From contig CAZTGE010000013.1 of assembly GCA_964612995.1 (NCBI GenBank), positions 1-47,791 on the forward strand: a stretch of DNA of 47,791 nucleotides, read 5' to 3'. Positions 1 to 8,214 of this stretch are shown here, in pieces. This DNA comes from SLQH01 sp964612995 (lineage in GTDB: Bacteria; Planctomycetota; UBA11346). A program made the translations under genes and the position numbers. The notes beneath the pieces were generated by a model, which saw only the letters and a list, made by a program, of their open reading frames with translations, was not told the origin of the DNA and searched no databases. How positions within the stretch are numbered: position 1 is the stretch's first letter; every line of letters begins with the position of its first letter.

Positions 1-424
1 TCTCTTTGGTGCTTGGGCCGTAGTGACGCAGGTGGAGGCGAGGCATGGCCCTCATTTGCGAGCTTTGAGTCGCCCTGGGCGCACGCCAGGGCGACTCAAA
101 GCTCGCCCCGGGAGCGCCGATCACCAGGTCGGCATGCCTTGCGTCGCCTCCACCTGCGTCAAACCGCCCGGCTCTCTTTGGTGCTTGGGCCGTAGTGACG
201 CAGGTGGAGGCGAGGCATGGCCCTCATTTGCGAGCTTTGAGTCGCCCTGGGCGCACGCCAGGGCGACTCAAAGCTCGCCCCGGGAGCGCCGATCACCAGG
301 TCGGCATGCCTTGCGTCGCCTCCACCTGCGTCAAACCGCCCGGCTCTCTTTGGTGCTTGGGCCGTAGTGACGCAGGTGGAGGCGAGGCATGGCCCTCATT
401 TGCGAGCTTTGAGTCGCCCTGGGC
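1..424. repeat. 172-bp tandem repeat of nested inverted repeats (about 2.5 copies)
   Basis: Units begin at 1, 173 and 345. The first two are 172 bp and look identical by eye; the third follows the same sequence to about 424 and then diverges. Each unit is a nested palindrome. The outer arms at 25-47 and 133-160 are complementary except for a 5-base insertion at 140-144. The inner arms at 60-78 and 86-104 form a perfect 19-bp stem with a 7-base loop, repeated at 232-276. No convincing protein is encoded; reading frames across it merely repeat. The array reaches the left edge, so the copy number is a minimum. It could be a REP/MITE-type element or a structured RNA array; I cannot tell which. 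Confidence 0.9.
60..104. repeat. Perfect 19-bp hairpin inside repeat unit 1
   Basis: The left arm (60-78) and right arm (86-104) are exact reverse complements around a 7-base loop. The same hairpin recurs at 232-276, and the left arm alone at 404-422. There is no T-run after either arm, so it does not look like an intrinsic terminator. Confidence 0.85.
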
Positions 425-464
425 ATCGGGCGACGCCGCTGCCGGCTGTGCGGACGGCGGGCGC

Positions 465-1601
465 TCAGAACATGGCTTCGAGGATCTTGGCCCGGTGCGC
501 CGCGGCCTCCGCGTCGGTGATCAGGCCGGCCTCGCACAGCTTCTGGACCTTGGCCAGCTTGGCCTCGGGGCTGTCGGCCGCACCCCCGGCGGCGGGTGCC
601 GCGGGTGCGGCCTGCTGCGGTACCGGCTGCTGTGGCGCCTGCTGCTGTGGCGCCTGCTGCTGTGGCGCCTGCTGCTGTGGCGCCTGTTGCTGGGGCATGC
701 CGCCGGCGAAGCGGTCGGCGCCCGGCTGGCCCATGCGCCCGGCGAACGCGCCGCCCATCTGGTTGGTCATCATGTTGCCGAAAGCGAAACCGGCGCCCAT
801 ACCCATCGCCGCGCCGCCCATGCCCTGATTGGCTGCGGCGGTCTCGATGCTGTTGGCGGCCTGATACTGGGTATAGCGGTTCATGTCGCCGATCACGGCC
901 ATCTTGCTGCGGGTGTCCAGGGCCTTCTCGACCTCTGGTGGCAGCGAGATGTTCTCGATGGCGACGTTCTCCAGCGCGACGCCCTGTTCCTTGAAGCGCT
1001 CGTTGAGCTTGGTCTGCAGCCCGAAGGAGAGCTCGTCATACTTGGCTGCCAGGTCGAGGGCAGGGATCTTGCTCTCGCCGAGCGCGTCCGCGAAGCCGCT
1101 GACCACCAGATTGCGCAGATGTCCGTTGATCGCCTCGGTGTCCATGACCCCGGCGGTGCCGGAATGCTGCTTGATGAAGGCGCCGGCATCGATCACGCGC
1201 ATGGCGTAGCTGCCGAAGGCCCGCAGGCGCAGCACGCCGAAGTCGTCATCGCGCATCATCACCGGGTTCGGGGTGCCCCACTTGAGGTTGGCGAACAGTC
1301 GCGTGTTGACGAAGTAGACCTCGGACTTGAAGGGGGACTCGAAGCCGTATTTCCATCCCTTGAGCGTGGCCAGGACCGGGAGGTTGCGGGTGGTCAGCGT
1401 GTAGAGCCCCGGCTGGAACACGTCGGCCATCTGGCCTTCGGTGATGAACACCGCCACCTGGCCCTCGCGGACCGTGAGCCTGGCACCCTGCTTGATCTCT
1501 TTGCGATAGACCGGGAAGCGGTAGAGGAGGGTGTCACGTGAGTCATCGACCCATTCGATGATTTCGATGAACTGGTTCTTGGCCCAATCGAACAGACCCA
1601 T
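465..1601 (-). CDS. SPFH-domain protein with C-terminal SHOCT-like domain
   Basis: The protein is 378 aa. It resembles the 'virion core protein/YdjI-like' SPFH family, membrane-associated scaffold proteins of unknown precise role. An N-terminal amphipathic stretch (MGLFDWAKNQFIEIIEW) is followed by an SPFH-like body at about residues 25-255, a Met/Gly-rich segment (about 255-302) and four QQQAP repeats (about 304-323). The last 35 residues look like a SHOCT oligomerisation module (SPEAKLAKVQKLCEAGLIT...). I chose the ATG at 1601 because a GAGGGAG ribosome site lies just upstream and family members start MGLFD. A longer reading frame would run into the next gene. The family is certain from the overall pattern; the cellular function is not known. 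Confidence 0.85.
   Translation of the reverse strand: MGLFDWAKNQFIEIIEWVDDSRDTLLYRFPVYRKEIKQGARLTVREGQVAVFITEGQMADVFQPGLYTLTTRNLPVLATLKGWKYGFESPFKSEVYFVNTRLFANLKWGTPNPVMMRDDDFGVLRLRAFGSYAMRVIDAGAFIKQHSGTAGVMDTEAINGHLRNLVVSGFADALGESKIPALDLAAKYDELSFGLQTKLNERFKEQGVALENVAIENISLPPEVEKALDTRSKMAVIGDMNRYTQYQAANSIETAAANQGMGGAAMGMGAGFAFGNMMTNQMGGAFAGRMGQPGADRFAGGMPQQQAPQQQAPQQQAPQQQAPQQPVPQQAAPAAPAAGGAADSPEAKLAKVQKLCEAGLITDAEAAAHRAKILEAMF
625..684. repeat. 15-bp coding minisatellite (QQQAP repeats)
   Basis: Four consecutive 15-bp units (625-639, 640-654, 655-669, 670-684), nearly identical in DNA as well as protein, encode QQQAP on the minus strand in the linker before the SHOCT-like domain. A degenerate fifth unit follows. 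DNA-level identity suggests recent slippage, so copy number may vary between strains. Confidence 0.85.
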
Positions 1602-1689
1602 GAGCGGACTCCCTCGGGGGACGGAAGACTGTGGTACGTTGGGATGATAGTAGCCAGGGCGAGCGCGCGAAGCAAGGCGCGCGCTCGCC

Positions 1690-2796
1690 TCAGGAATCGC
1701 TGATCTCCGGCAACAGGGTGCCGATGCCCAGGCCGGGTTCATCGGTGAAGGTCAGGATGCCGTTACGCGCACGCAGGGGGGCGTCGGTGAGGTCGTGTTC
1801 GAGCAGGCCGCCGGTGGCCAGACCCTGATCACGATCGCTGCACCCCAGCGCTGCGGCGATGTGGCTGGCCAGGGCGCGGCCGATGCTGCCGTCCATGAAC
1901 GAAGCGGTGATCACGTGCATATGCAGCGAACGCGCCAGCTCGGTCGCCTGCAGCGACGGACGCCAGCCGCCGATAGCGCTCGGCTTGAGCATGACGATGT
2001 CCGCTGCCTCCTTGGCCGCCACGCGGGCGACGTCGCTGGCCTGGCGTACGCTCTCGTCCACCGCGATCGGCACCGTCGACTGGCGGCGCAGGGCGGCGAG
2101 CCCCTCGAGGTCGTCTGGCGGCAGGGGTTGTTCGAGCACCGCCAGGTCGAGCGAGCGCGAGCGCACGACAAAGGATTTCGCCCGATCGCGGTCCCACAAC
2201 CCCTGGGCATCGATATGCAGGGCGATGGCGGGTCCGACCGCCTCGCGCAGGGTGCGGGCCTGAGCGAGCGCCTTGTCGCAGTCGCTGCCGACGGTCAGGT
2301 GCAGGCTGCGACAGCCGCGTTCGACCAATTGGCTCGCCGATTCACCCAAGCGACTGCCCCCGCCGATGAGGATGCCGTAGACCGGCAGGCTACGCAGCAG
2401 CGGCAGCTCGCCACCGCGTTGGAGGATGTCGGCCAGGCCGTGCTCGTAGCGCTTGGCCCACAGATCGAGCAGGGCGCCTTCGATGCAGGCGCGCGCGCAC
2501 GGGCTGTCGGTCAGGCGCCGTTCGAGCGGCCCGAGCGTCGCCTGCGGCAGATCGCGTTGCAGCCACCGTTCGGCGATCGCGGGGAGCTGTTCGCGCAGCT
2601 CGGTCAGGATCTCGCGGCAGGTGACGGGATCTTCGGTGCCGAACACCGGCAGGGGGGCGGCCTCGCCGTAGCCGGCATTGCCGGACTCGTCCTGGAGGAC
2701 GAGGACCAGGACCCGGCGCAACGGCACCTTGCCCTGCGGTGTCGGCAGGGCGCGCTTGAGCGGCAGCACGCGTTCGTGCAGACAGGCGGTGATCAT
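1690..2796 (-). CDS. Enolase-superfamily protein (OSBS / dipeptide-epimerase type), altered active site
   Basis: The protein is 368 aa, with the two-domain layout of the muconate-lactonising/o-succinylbenzoate-synthase subgroup. A capping domain (about 1-130) includes the GYGEAAPLP loop, and a TIM barrel follows. The metal ligands are visible: D196 (HIDAQG), E222 (LEQP) and D247/E248 (VDES). The barrel Lys on the last strand is K271 (MLKP). The family's KxK motif, whose second Lys is the general base, reads H166-L167-T168. The protein may therefore be inactive or catalyse a different reaction. The start at 2796 has no strong ribosome site. No other menaquinone or peptidoglycan-recycling gene is nearby to suggest a substrate. 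Confidence 0.8.
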   Translation of the reverse strand: MITACLHERVLPLKRALPTPQGKVPLRRVLVLVLQDESGNAGYGEAAPLPVFGTEDPVTCREILTELREQLPAIAERWLQRDLPQATLGPLERRLTDSPCARACIEGALLDLWAKRYEHGLADILQRGGELPLLRSLPVYGILIGGGSRLGESASQLVERGCRSLHLTVGSDCDKALAQARTLREAVGPAIALHIDAQGLWDRDRAKSFVVRSRSLDLAVLEQPLPPDDLEGLAALRRQSTVPIAVDESVRQASDVARVAAKEAADIVMLKPSAIGGWRPSLQATELARSLHMHVITASFMDGSIGRALASHIAAALGCSDRDQGLATGGLLEHDLTDAPLRARNGILTFTDEPGLGIGTLLPEISDS

Positions 2797-2997
2797 ACGC
2801 GGGCACCATAGCGTTCTGACGGGCGGTCAAATGGCAAAACCCGGATGTGGATCCACACCGGTCGGCCAGCTCGAACAGCTGGCCCACGGCGGCCCGGCCC
2901 CGCTGGGGCGCCGTGGACCCGATGAGCCAACCGGCGGTGGACGTGCGACTGACAGATGCATAATCGCGGTTCGCGCGCGAACGCCGGAGGCTGAACC
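2797..2997. other. Divergent intergenic region before the pseudokinase operon
   Basis: This is a 201-bp spacer between divergently transcribed genes. A CATAAT sequence at 2959-2964 could be a -10 element for the rightward operon, but I see no good -35 partner at 16-18 bp. A GGAGG ribosome site sits 7 bases before the ATG at 2998. Nothing else is recognisable. Confidence 0.35.
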
Positions 2998-4683
2998 ATG
3001 CGTCGAAGCGGTGACGATTGGCATCTGCCCGATGGAGTTCTGCCCAACGACGAGCGTTGGGCGGGCGGGGGTCCGGGGTTGCAGGTCGGCGGCTACCGTC
3101 TGGGCGTGCGCCTGGCCATGACCAGCACCGGCCAATTCCACGCGGCGCAAGATGCCTCCGGGCACGACGTGGCGATCAAGCTGGTCGACGATGAGCTGAT
3201 CGAGGATCCGATCGCCTACACCCACAAGCTCGACGCCTGTGCCTCGCTCAGCCAACCGGGGCTACTCGCGATCAACGAGTACCGCCGCAAGGATCACGCG
3301 ACCCTGCTCGTGTTCCCGTCGCTGCCGGTGTGGACCCTGGCCGACCGCATCGAGCAGTGGGGCCCGCTGACTCCGGCGGAGGCCTGCGCCATGCTGGCGC
3401 GTCTGGCCGCGGCGCTGGCTGCGCTGCATCGTCTCGGCGTCGAGCACGGCGGCATCGAACCGCGCAACGTGGTGATGATCGATGAGGACGAGATCTGCCT
3501 CGCCGATCCCGGCGCCGGGCCCGACTATCGCGAGGGGCCCTACTGTGCACCGGAACTGCGCTCACGCCTCTCCTCCGGCGATCCGCGCAGCGACATCCAT
3601 GCGCTCGGGGTGCTGCTCGCCTATACCCTCTGCGGGCGGCCCTTGTGTCGCGCCGATGCCATCGCCACGGAACCGGCGATCCCGGCTGCGGTCCGCGAGT
3701 GGATCCTCACGATGATCGCCTTCGATGCCCGGCGTCGGCCGGCCGACGCGCTGGCCATCGCCACCGCGCTCGAGCACGAGGCGGCGCACCACCGCGCCCA
3801 GGCGGATGGGCAGTCCGGCGAGCCGACCCCGATGGAATCCCCCACGCTCGGCGATGCGGTCGGCGAGATGGTCGCTCTGCCCCGCTCCCCGGTCGCGCGC
3901 GACGATCGACCGCAGCGCTTCGGCGCGCGCCTCCTGGCCGCCGCGGCCACCCTCGCCGCCCTGGTCGGGCTCGGCGTCTGGGCCCATTCCCACGGCTCGC
4001 AGACAGCGCCGCCGATCCCGCCCGCGACTCCCGGTTCCACTGGGGCGCCGGTGCCCGCGTCTGCCGGAACAGCGCCAGCGACCGAGGATCGATGCAGCCC
4101 GATCCGCAGCGTGTTCGTGTTGGTGGACGACGCCTCGCGCAGCCAGGTGCCACGCCTCGAGGCCCTGTTGAGCGAGAGCGGGCTGAGCGTGATCGAGCGC
4201 GAACAGATCGCGGCGATCGAACACGAGCTCGACCTGACCGCACGCGCGATGGCAGACCCCACCGGGTGTCTGCGACTCGGGCGTCTGCTCAGCGGCCATC
4301 TTGCCGTGATCTGCAACCACCTCGATCAGCAGGCGCTGCAGCTGCGGGTCATCGAGGTCGAGACCTCACGCATCCTCGCCGCTCGCGTGCTGGAGACCGC
4401 CGCGGCGGATCTTCCCCAGCGCATCCATGCTGTGGTCTGCGATGCGCTCGCCCATCTCGAGGCGCAGGGCGTGGTCGCGTGGCGCGCAGGCGCGTGGCGC
4501 TGCGACATCGGCAGCGAGCACGGCCTGCAGCTCGACGACACCCTGTGGATCGATCCGCCTGGCCCTGGTGACGACGCGATCGCCGCCGTAGTCAGCGATG
4601 TCGACCGACGTGGTGCGGTGCTCGCCCCCAGCCGCGAGCTGGAACGCGATCGCAGCTACCGCTGCGAGAAGGGCTTGCCGTGA
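2998..4683 (+). CDS. Transmembrane pseudokinase with CsgG-like extracytoplasmic region
   Basis: The protein is 561 aa. The N-terminal part (about 30-265) has the Ser/Thr kinase fold: VAIK with K61, an APE-like CAPE at 183-186 and the SDIHALGVLL helix. Catalytic motifs are degraded. The HRDxKPxN loop reads H150-G-G-I-E-P-R-N157, so the catalytic Asp is lost, and DFG reads D170-P-G. Phosphotransfer is therefore unlikely. A Pro-rich linker and one membrane helix (about 308-331) lead to a domain of about 200 aa (365-561) with a TolB/CsgG-like pattern (SVFVLVDD...VIEREQIAAIEHEL). The gene overlaps the next by four bases, so the two are translationally coupled. It probably acts as a signalling or assembly scaffold; that role is inferred. 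Confidence 0.8.
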   Translation: MRRSGDDWHLPDGVLPNDERWAGGGPGLQVGGYRLGVRLAMTSTGQFHAAQDASGHDVAIKLVDDELIEDPIAYTHKLDACASLSQPGLLAINEYRRKDHATLLVFPSLPVWTLADRIEQWGPLTPAEACAMLARLAAALAALHRLGVEHGGIEPRNVVMIDEDEICLADPGAGPDYREGPYCAPELRSRLSSGDPRSDIHALGVLLAYTLCGRPLCRADAIATEPAIPAAVREWILTMIAFDARRRPADALAIATALEHEAAHHRAQADGQSGEPTPMESPTLGDAVGEMVALPRSPVARDDRPQRFGARLLAAAATLAALVGLGVWAHSHGSQTAPPIPPATPGSTGAPVPASAGTAPATEDRCSPIRSVFVLVDDASRSQVPRLEALLSESGLSVIEREQIAAIEHELDLTARAMADPTGCLRLGRLLSGHLAVICNHLDQQALQLRVIEVETSRILAARVLETAAADLPQRIHAVVCDALAHLEAQGVVAWRAGAWRCDIGSEHGLQLDDTLWIDPPGPGDDAIAAVVSDVDRRGAVLAPSRELERDRSYRCEKGLP

Positions 4684-6317
4684 GGCGACTCCGGCTCTTC
4701 GTCGCCCTCTCGCCCGTGTTCCTGCTGTTGGTCGCCTGCCTCCCGCGTCATCAGGCGCCGCGCGAGCGCGATGGGGTACGTTACGGTGAGATCGGGGTCC
4801 CGTTCCGCGGTCGCTGGTGGCACCATCTCGAACGTGGAGTCAGTTTTGCAGACGGCGGCTTCTGGACCGAGGCCGAGCGGGATCTGCGCATGTGCCTGCG
4901 GCAACGGCAGCACGACGCCCGCCGCGCCCGGACCTACGGCATGCGCTTCACCAGTTGTTTCGCCAACCGCGAACTCGGTGCGGTCCTGCTCGCGCAGGGT
5001 CGACTCGAGCAGAGCGTGATCCACCTCGAACGTTCGCTGGCACATGCGCCGAGCGCCAAGGCCCGGGCGCTGCTGCGCCGCGCCCGTCGTGAGCGCGGCG
5101 AGCTGACCGGTTTCATCACCGACCCGTCCCCTTCTTCCGGCGAAGAGGGCACGATCGCGCTCGCCGCCGAGCCGGCCGACCCGTCCGCTGGCGCGCTCAG
5201 CGGACGGGTCGAGCGACGTGATATGGATGCTCTGGACCTGTTCGCGGTCGACGCGCGGGGCATGGTCCGGGCGGTACCGGTCGACGCGGCAGGCCGCTTC
5301 ACACTCGCCGAGCGTCCGAACGCCTTGATGCTGGCCTCGATGAAGACCGGCGTGATCGGCGCCCGACTGGGATTCTCACCCGAGATCGCTCCCGGATTGC
5401 AGCTCATCGGGCCGGAGTCCGGGAGCAGCCTCGCCGATCGGCGGGTATGGTACCGCTATCGCGTCAAGCATCCGGCCGGCATCGACGCCATCCGTCTGCA
5501 GATCGATCAGAGCGAACGGGTGCTCGCCAGCGGCGGCCCCTGGCAGCAGTACGCCGGGACCTTCAGCGCCGAGCTGCCGCCGGACGGCGGCACCATCCGC
5601 ATCGTCGCCGAAGCTGACGAGTCGGTCCTGACCGCCGAGCGCGAGCTGGACGTCAGGGTTCCCCCGGCATTGCCGAGCCGTTTTCGCGCGGTGGCGCTGT
5701 TCCTGCCCCTGCTCGATCCCTTCGACCAGGGCTGGCGCGATCGCCCGGCCGACGCGCACCTGCTCGCGGCCCTGATCGCCGACGGTCGGTTCCGCTACAC
5801 CGATCGGCGCTTCGATGCATTGCTCGAACGCGAACTCACACTCGCCGACGCCGGCTACATCAACCGCAAGGCCGCCGCCCGTGGCGCGCGTCGGCTCGCG
5901 GCGCGTTACGTGATCGCCGGCACCTTCCGCCGCAACCCGCGCGAAGCCGAGTGCTTCCTGCGCGTCGTCGATGCCGCGACCAGCGTGGTGGTCGCCGAGG
6001 CCGACGCCTATGCCCGGATCGACAGCCAGGTCTCCGATGCCGATTTCTTCGCCGCCGTCGCTGGTCGCCTGCGTCAGGCTTTTCCTGTATTCAGTGGCTA
6101 TCTGCACTACGAGCACGGCCGGGTCCGCGAATTGCGCATCGATCAGCATCCATTGCCCGCGGTGCCGCTGCATTTCCATCTGGTGGCGGAGCCGGACCCG
6201 GGCCGGGCCCGTTCGGCCGGGCTGGTACGCATCGGCCCGGATGTCGAGCGGGGCGATCGGCTCGACGCCGCCTCGGCGCAGCCGGCCGACTGGCAGGGGC
6301 CGATCGTCAGCGAGTAG
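4680..6317 (+). CDS. Lipoprotein with TPR-like region and CsgG-like domain
   Basis: The protein is 545 aa from a GTG start that overlaps the upstream stop (GTGA). A signal peptide ends in the lipobox LVAC with the lipidated Cys at position 20. Residues about 45-125 look helical and TPR-like (WTEAERDLRMCL, LEQSVIHLERSLAHAP). A beta-rich middle follows at about 165-330. Residues about 334-480 resemble the CsgG/curli-assembly fold (AVALFLPLLDPF..., LLERELTLADAGYINRKAA, ARYVIAGTF). CsgG-like lipoproteins are known as outer-membrane or periplasmic assembly factors. Pairing with the pseudokinase, which carries a related domain, suggests the two act together. Lipoprotein status is clear; the function is inferred. 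Confidence 0.75.
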   Translation: MRRLRLFVALSPVFLLLVACLPRHQAPRERDGVRYGEIGVPFRGRWWHHLERGVSFADGGFWTEAERDLRMCLRQRQHDARRARTYGMRFTSCFANRELGAVLLAQGRLEQSVIHLERSLAHAPSAKARALLRRARRERGELTGFITDPSPSSGEEGTIALAAEPADPSAGALSGRVERRDMDALDLFAVDARGMVRAVPVDAAGRFTLAERPNALMLASMKTGVIGARLGFSPEIAPGLQLIGPESGSSLADRRVWYRYRVKHPAGIDAIRLQIDQSERVLASGGPWQQYAGTFSAELPPDGGTIRIVAEADESVLTAERELDVRVPPALPSRFRAVALFLPLLDPFDQGWRDRPADAHLLAALIADGRFRYTDRRFDALLERELTLADAGYINRKAAARGARRLAARYVIAGTFRRNPREAECFLRVVDAATSVVVAEADAYARIDSQVSDADFFAAVAGRLRQAFPVFSGYLHYEHGRVRELRIDQHPLPAVPLHFHLVAEPDPGRARSAGLVRIGPDVERGDRLDAASAQPADWQGPIVSE

Positions 6318-6332
6318 CGTCTGGCCCTGGGG

Positions 6333-7682
6333 TCAGAAGGCGAGATAGGCGATGCCCAGCCGGATGACCACGCCGCGGGCATCGATCTGCTCGTTGCGCG
6401 GCACCAGCCAGCCCGCGCCGACATCATCGGCCCATTCGTAACCGACGCCGAGATCGACGATCACCGAGCGCCGGTAGAGCCCGGCTCCGACGGACAGGCC
6501 GTACCAGTCGTCGAGCCGGCTGGGCTGGGGCGTCGTCTGCGTTGGCGCCAGCGCGACCGGATCGAGCCCCGGTCGCTGTTCCCAGAAGGCGCCCGCGCGC
6601 AAGGCAAGGACCGCCTCCGGATACAGCAGGACGTGCTCGTAACCGAGATGGGCGGAAAAGGCCTGATCGTGCGGATCACCCGGAGCGGCGCCGTAGAGCG
6701 GGCGGTCGGTCGCCGTGTCGGAGCGGATCACGGCGCGTTCCAGGTCGGTCCAGCGCAACTCGCCGATCCAGGTGCTACGGTCGTGAGGCCGCATGGCGGC
6801 ACCCAGCCGGAGCCGCGGCGGGAGGTCGATGGTCGCATCGACAGCTTCGCGCGTGGTGCCGGTGTCGTCGGTGGTGGTGAAGGATTGATCCAGCTCGAGG
6901 CGATGCTCGGGTTCGTAGACCGCGGCCAGGGTGAAGCGATTGTTCATATCCCAGGTAACACCGAACCCCGTGGTCCATGCGCTCTCGATCGCCGCTTGTG
7001 CATCGATCGTCGCGCTCTGTTCGGTGATCAGCAACCCGGCGCCGCTGAACGGGTCGATCAAGGCGGTCGTGGTGGTCGCGGTCGAGCGCCAGTCAATCGA
7101 GGAGGCCCCGGTGAGCTCGTCGTGCCAGGCGCCGAGCGTGGCGCCGAAGCGCAGGCCCAACAGCGGCTCGATGGCGTAGCCCAGACTCAGCTGGGCGAAG
7201 GATCCCTGTTGGTCGATGGTGACCTCGGAATGCGTCTCCACGCCGAGTTGGAGGGAAAACGCCGATCCCGGATCGCTGAATCTGCTCGATGTGGCCAGCC
7301 GCGCGGTGAAATCGTAGGTGCGCGTCCATGACAGCGATACGGTCTGGGCCGGACCCGGGCAACGCAGCGGCAGCACCAGGCTCGCCTGATCGACGCTGAC
7401 ATCGTCGTTCGTGTCCGAAGCCCGTGTGTGATAGAAGCCGGCTCCGAGATAGAGCTCGAGCTCTTCGATGCCAGCGAGCCCGGCCGGGTTCCACGTCGGG
7501 GCGCTCGCGTCATCGCACAGGGCGGCAAAGGCCCCACTGAGCCCCAGCGCGCGTGCGCCAGGCGAGCGCGGTTGCGGCCGGATCTGCACTGGCTGTCGGT
7601 CTACTGCACCGAGCAGGCCCACCTGGGTCAGCAGCAGGCCGAGACCGGCGTGGGACCAGAGGCATCGATGGGGTGGGGCCAT
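6333..7682 (-). CDS. FadL/PorV-like outer-membrane beta-barrel protein
   Basis: The protein is 449 aa. A signal peptide (about 1-26) precedes the diagnostic segment PGARALGLSGAFAALCDDAS followed by WNPAGLAG. That segment is typical of the OMPP1/FadL/UPF0164/PorV group, in which an N-terminal plug is followed by a beta barrel. Alternating hydrophobic strands run through the rest, and the chain ends in Phe (RLGIAYLAF), the usual signal for barrel insertion. A GGAG ribosome site precedes the ATG. It converges with the lipoprotein gene with only 15 bases between them. FadL proteins transport hydrophobic molecules, while PorV proteins assist surface export; the sequence does not decide between these. 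Confidence 0.8.
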   Translation of the reverse strand: MAPPHRCLWSHAGLGLLLTQVGLLGAVDRQPVQIRPQPRSPGARALGLSGAFAALCDDASAPTWNPAGLAGIEELELYLGAGFYHTRASDTNDDVSVDQASLVLPLRCPGPAQTVSLSWTRTYDFTARLATSSRFSDPGSAFSLQLGVETHSEVTIDQQGSFAQLSLGYAIEPLLGLRFGATLGAWHDELTGASSIDWRSTATTTTALIDPFSGAGLLITEQSATIDAQAAIESAWTTGFGVTWDMNNRFTLAAVYEPEHRLELDQSFTTTDDTGTTREAVDATIDLPPRLRLGAAMRPHDRSTWIGELRWTDLERAVIRSDTATDRPLYGAAPGDPHDQAFSAHLGYEHVLLYPEAVLALRAGAFWEQRPGLDPVALAPTQTTPQPSRLDDWYGLSVGAGLYRRSVIVDLGVGYEWADDVGAGWLVPRNEQIDARGVVIRLGIAYLAF

Positions 7683-7770
7683 GGAACTCCGGGCTCCGGA
7701 TCCGGTGTCGCCAGGCCTCGGCTACAGCGTGACCCGGCGATCTGGAGGTCAGGATGACGGCACAGAGAAG

Positions 7771-7795
7771 CCCGCCACCGGCAACCGGTGGCGGG
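7771..7795 (-). terminator. Hairpin downstream of the XRE regulator
   Basis: A perfect 11-bp GC-rich stem (7771-7781 with 7785-7795, loop CAA) lies about 26 bases past the stop of the minus-strand regulator gene. Read in that direction it is followed by CTTCTCTGTG, a weak pyrimidine run. It is likely a terminator insulating the regulator from the barrel gene. Confidence 0.5.
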
Positions 7796-7821
7796 TCGAT
7801 GATCCGGACGGGATCGGTGCT

Positions 7822-8214
7822 TCAGGCGCTGGCGCAGAAATTCTTGGAATCGCCAGCGATCTCGAGCGCGCGGTGGTCGAAGCCACCCACCTCGTAGCCC
7901 TGCTCGATGGCCTGGAGCAGAAGTTCGCGCTGCTGGTGGAACCAGCGCTTGACCAGGGGCGAGGAATGCTCGAGGTGCCCGATGAGGACGAACGCGGCCC
8001 GCTCGGCGCCCTTGAGGTTGAGCCGATCAGCCCACTCGGTCAGGCGATCGATTGGCGGCGGCTTGCGCCCGCCATAGACCGAAGAGATGAAGGATGGGGT
8101 CAGACCGATACGTTTCGCGAACTCATTGACCGACAGCCCCTTGCGCACGAGACAGGCATAGAGGATCTTGCCGAAGTCGGTCGCATTGGGATTCGCACGG
8201 ATCTTCCTGGACAT
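7822..8214 (-). CDS. XRE-family helix-turn-helix protein
   Basis: The protein is 130 aa. Residues about 12-72 form a Cro/CI-type HTH (LSVNEFAKRIGLTPSFISSVYGGRKPPPIDRLTEWADRL). The C-terminal half (about 75-130) is helical and not recognised. The ATG at 8214 has a GGAG site nine bases upstream. It is transcribed away from the T6SS run, with about 400 bp of shared upstream DNA, so it could control that promoter; this is inference from position only. There is no toxin partner next to it, so an antitoxin role is not supported. Confidence 0.85.
   Translation of the reverse strand: MSRKIRANPNATDFGKILYACLVRKGLSVNEFAKRIGLTPSFISSVYGGRKPPPIDRLTEWADRLNLKGAERAAFVLIGHLEHSSPLVKRWFHQQRELLLQAIEQGYEVGGFDHRALEIAGDSKNFCASA

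Noticed and set aside
1..424. CRISPR array
   Set aside because: The repeated unit is 172 bp with no distinct spacers, and no cas genes are nearby.
195..1541. Long plus-strand open frame (448 codons) over the repeat array and SPFH gene
   Set aside because: It is antisense to a well-supported SPFH gene and begins in repeat DNA. High GC makes such frames common.
1795..2811. Plus-strand open frame of 338 codons
   Set aside because: It is antisense to the enolase-superfamily gene, which has conserved metal-binding motifs.
7822..8214. Toxin-antitoxin system
   Set aside because: The HTH protein has no adjacent small toxin gene; flanking genes are a barrel protein and tssJ.
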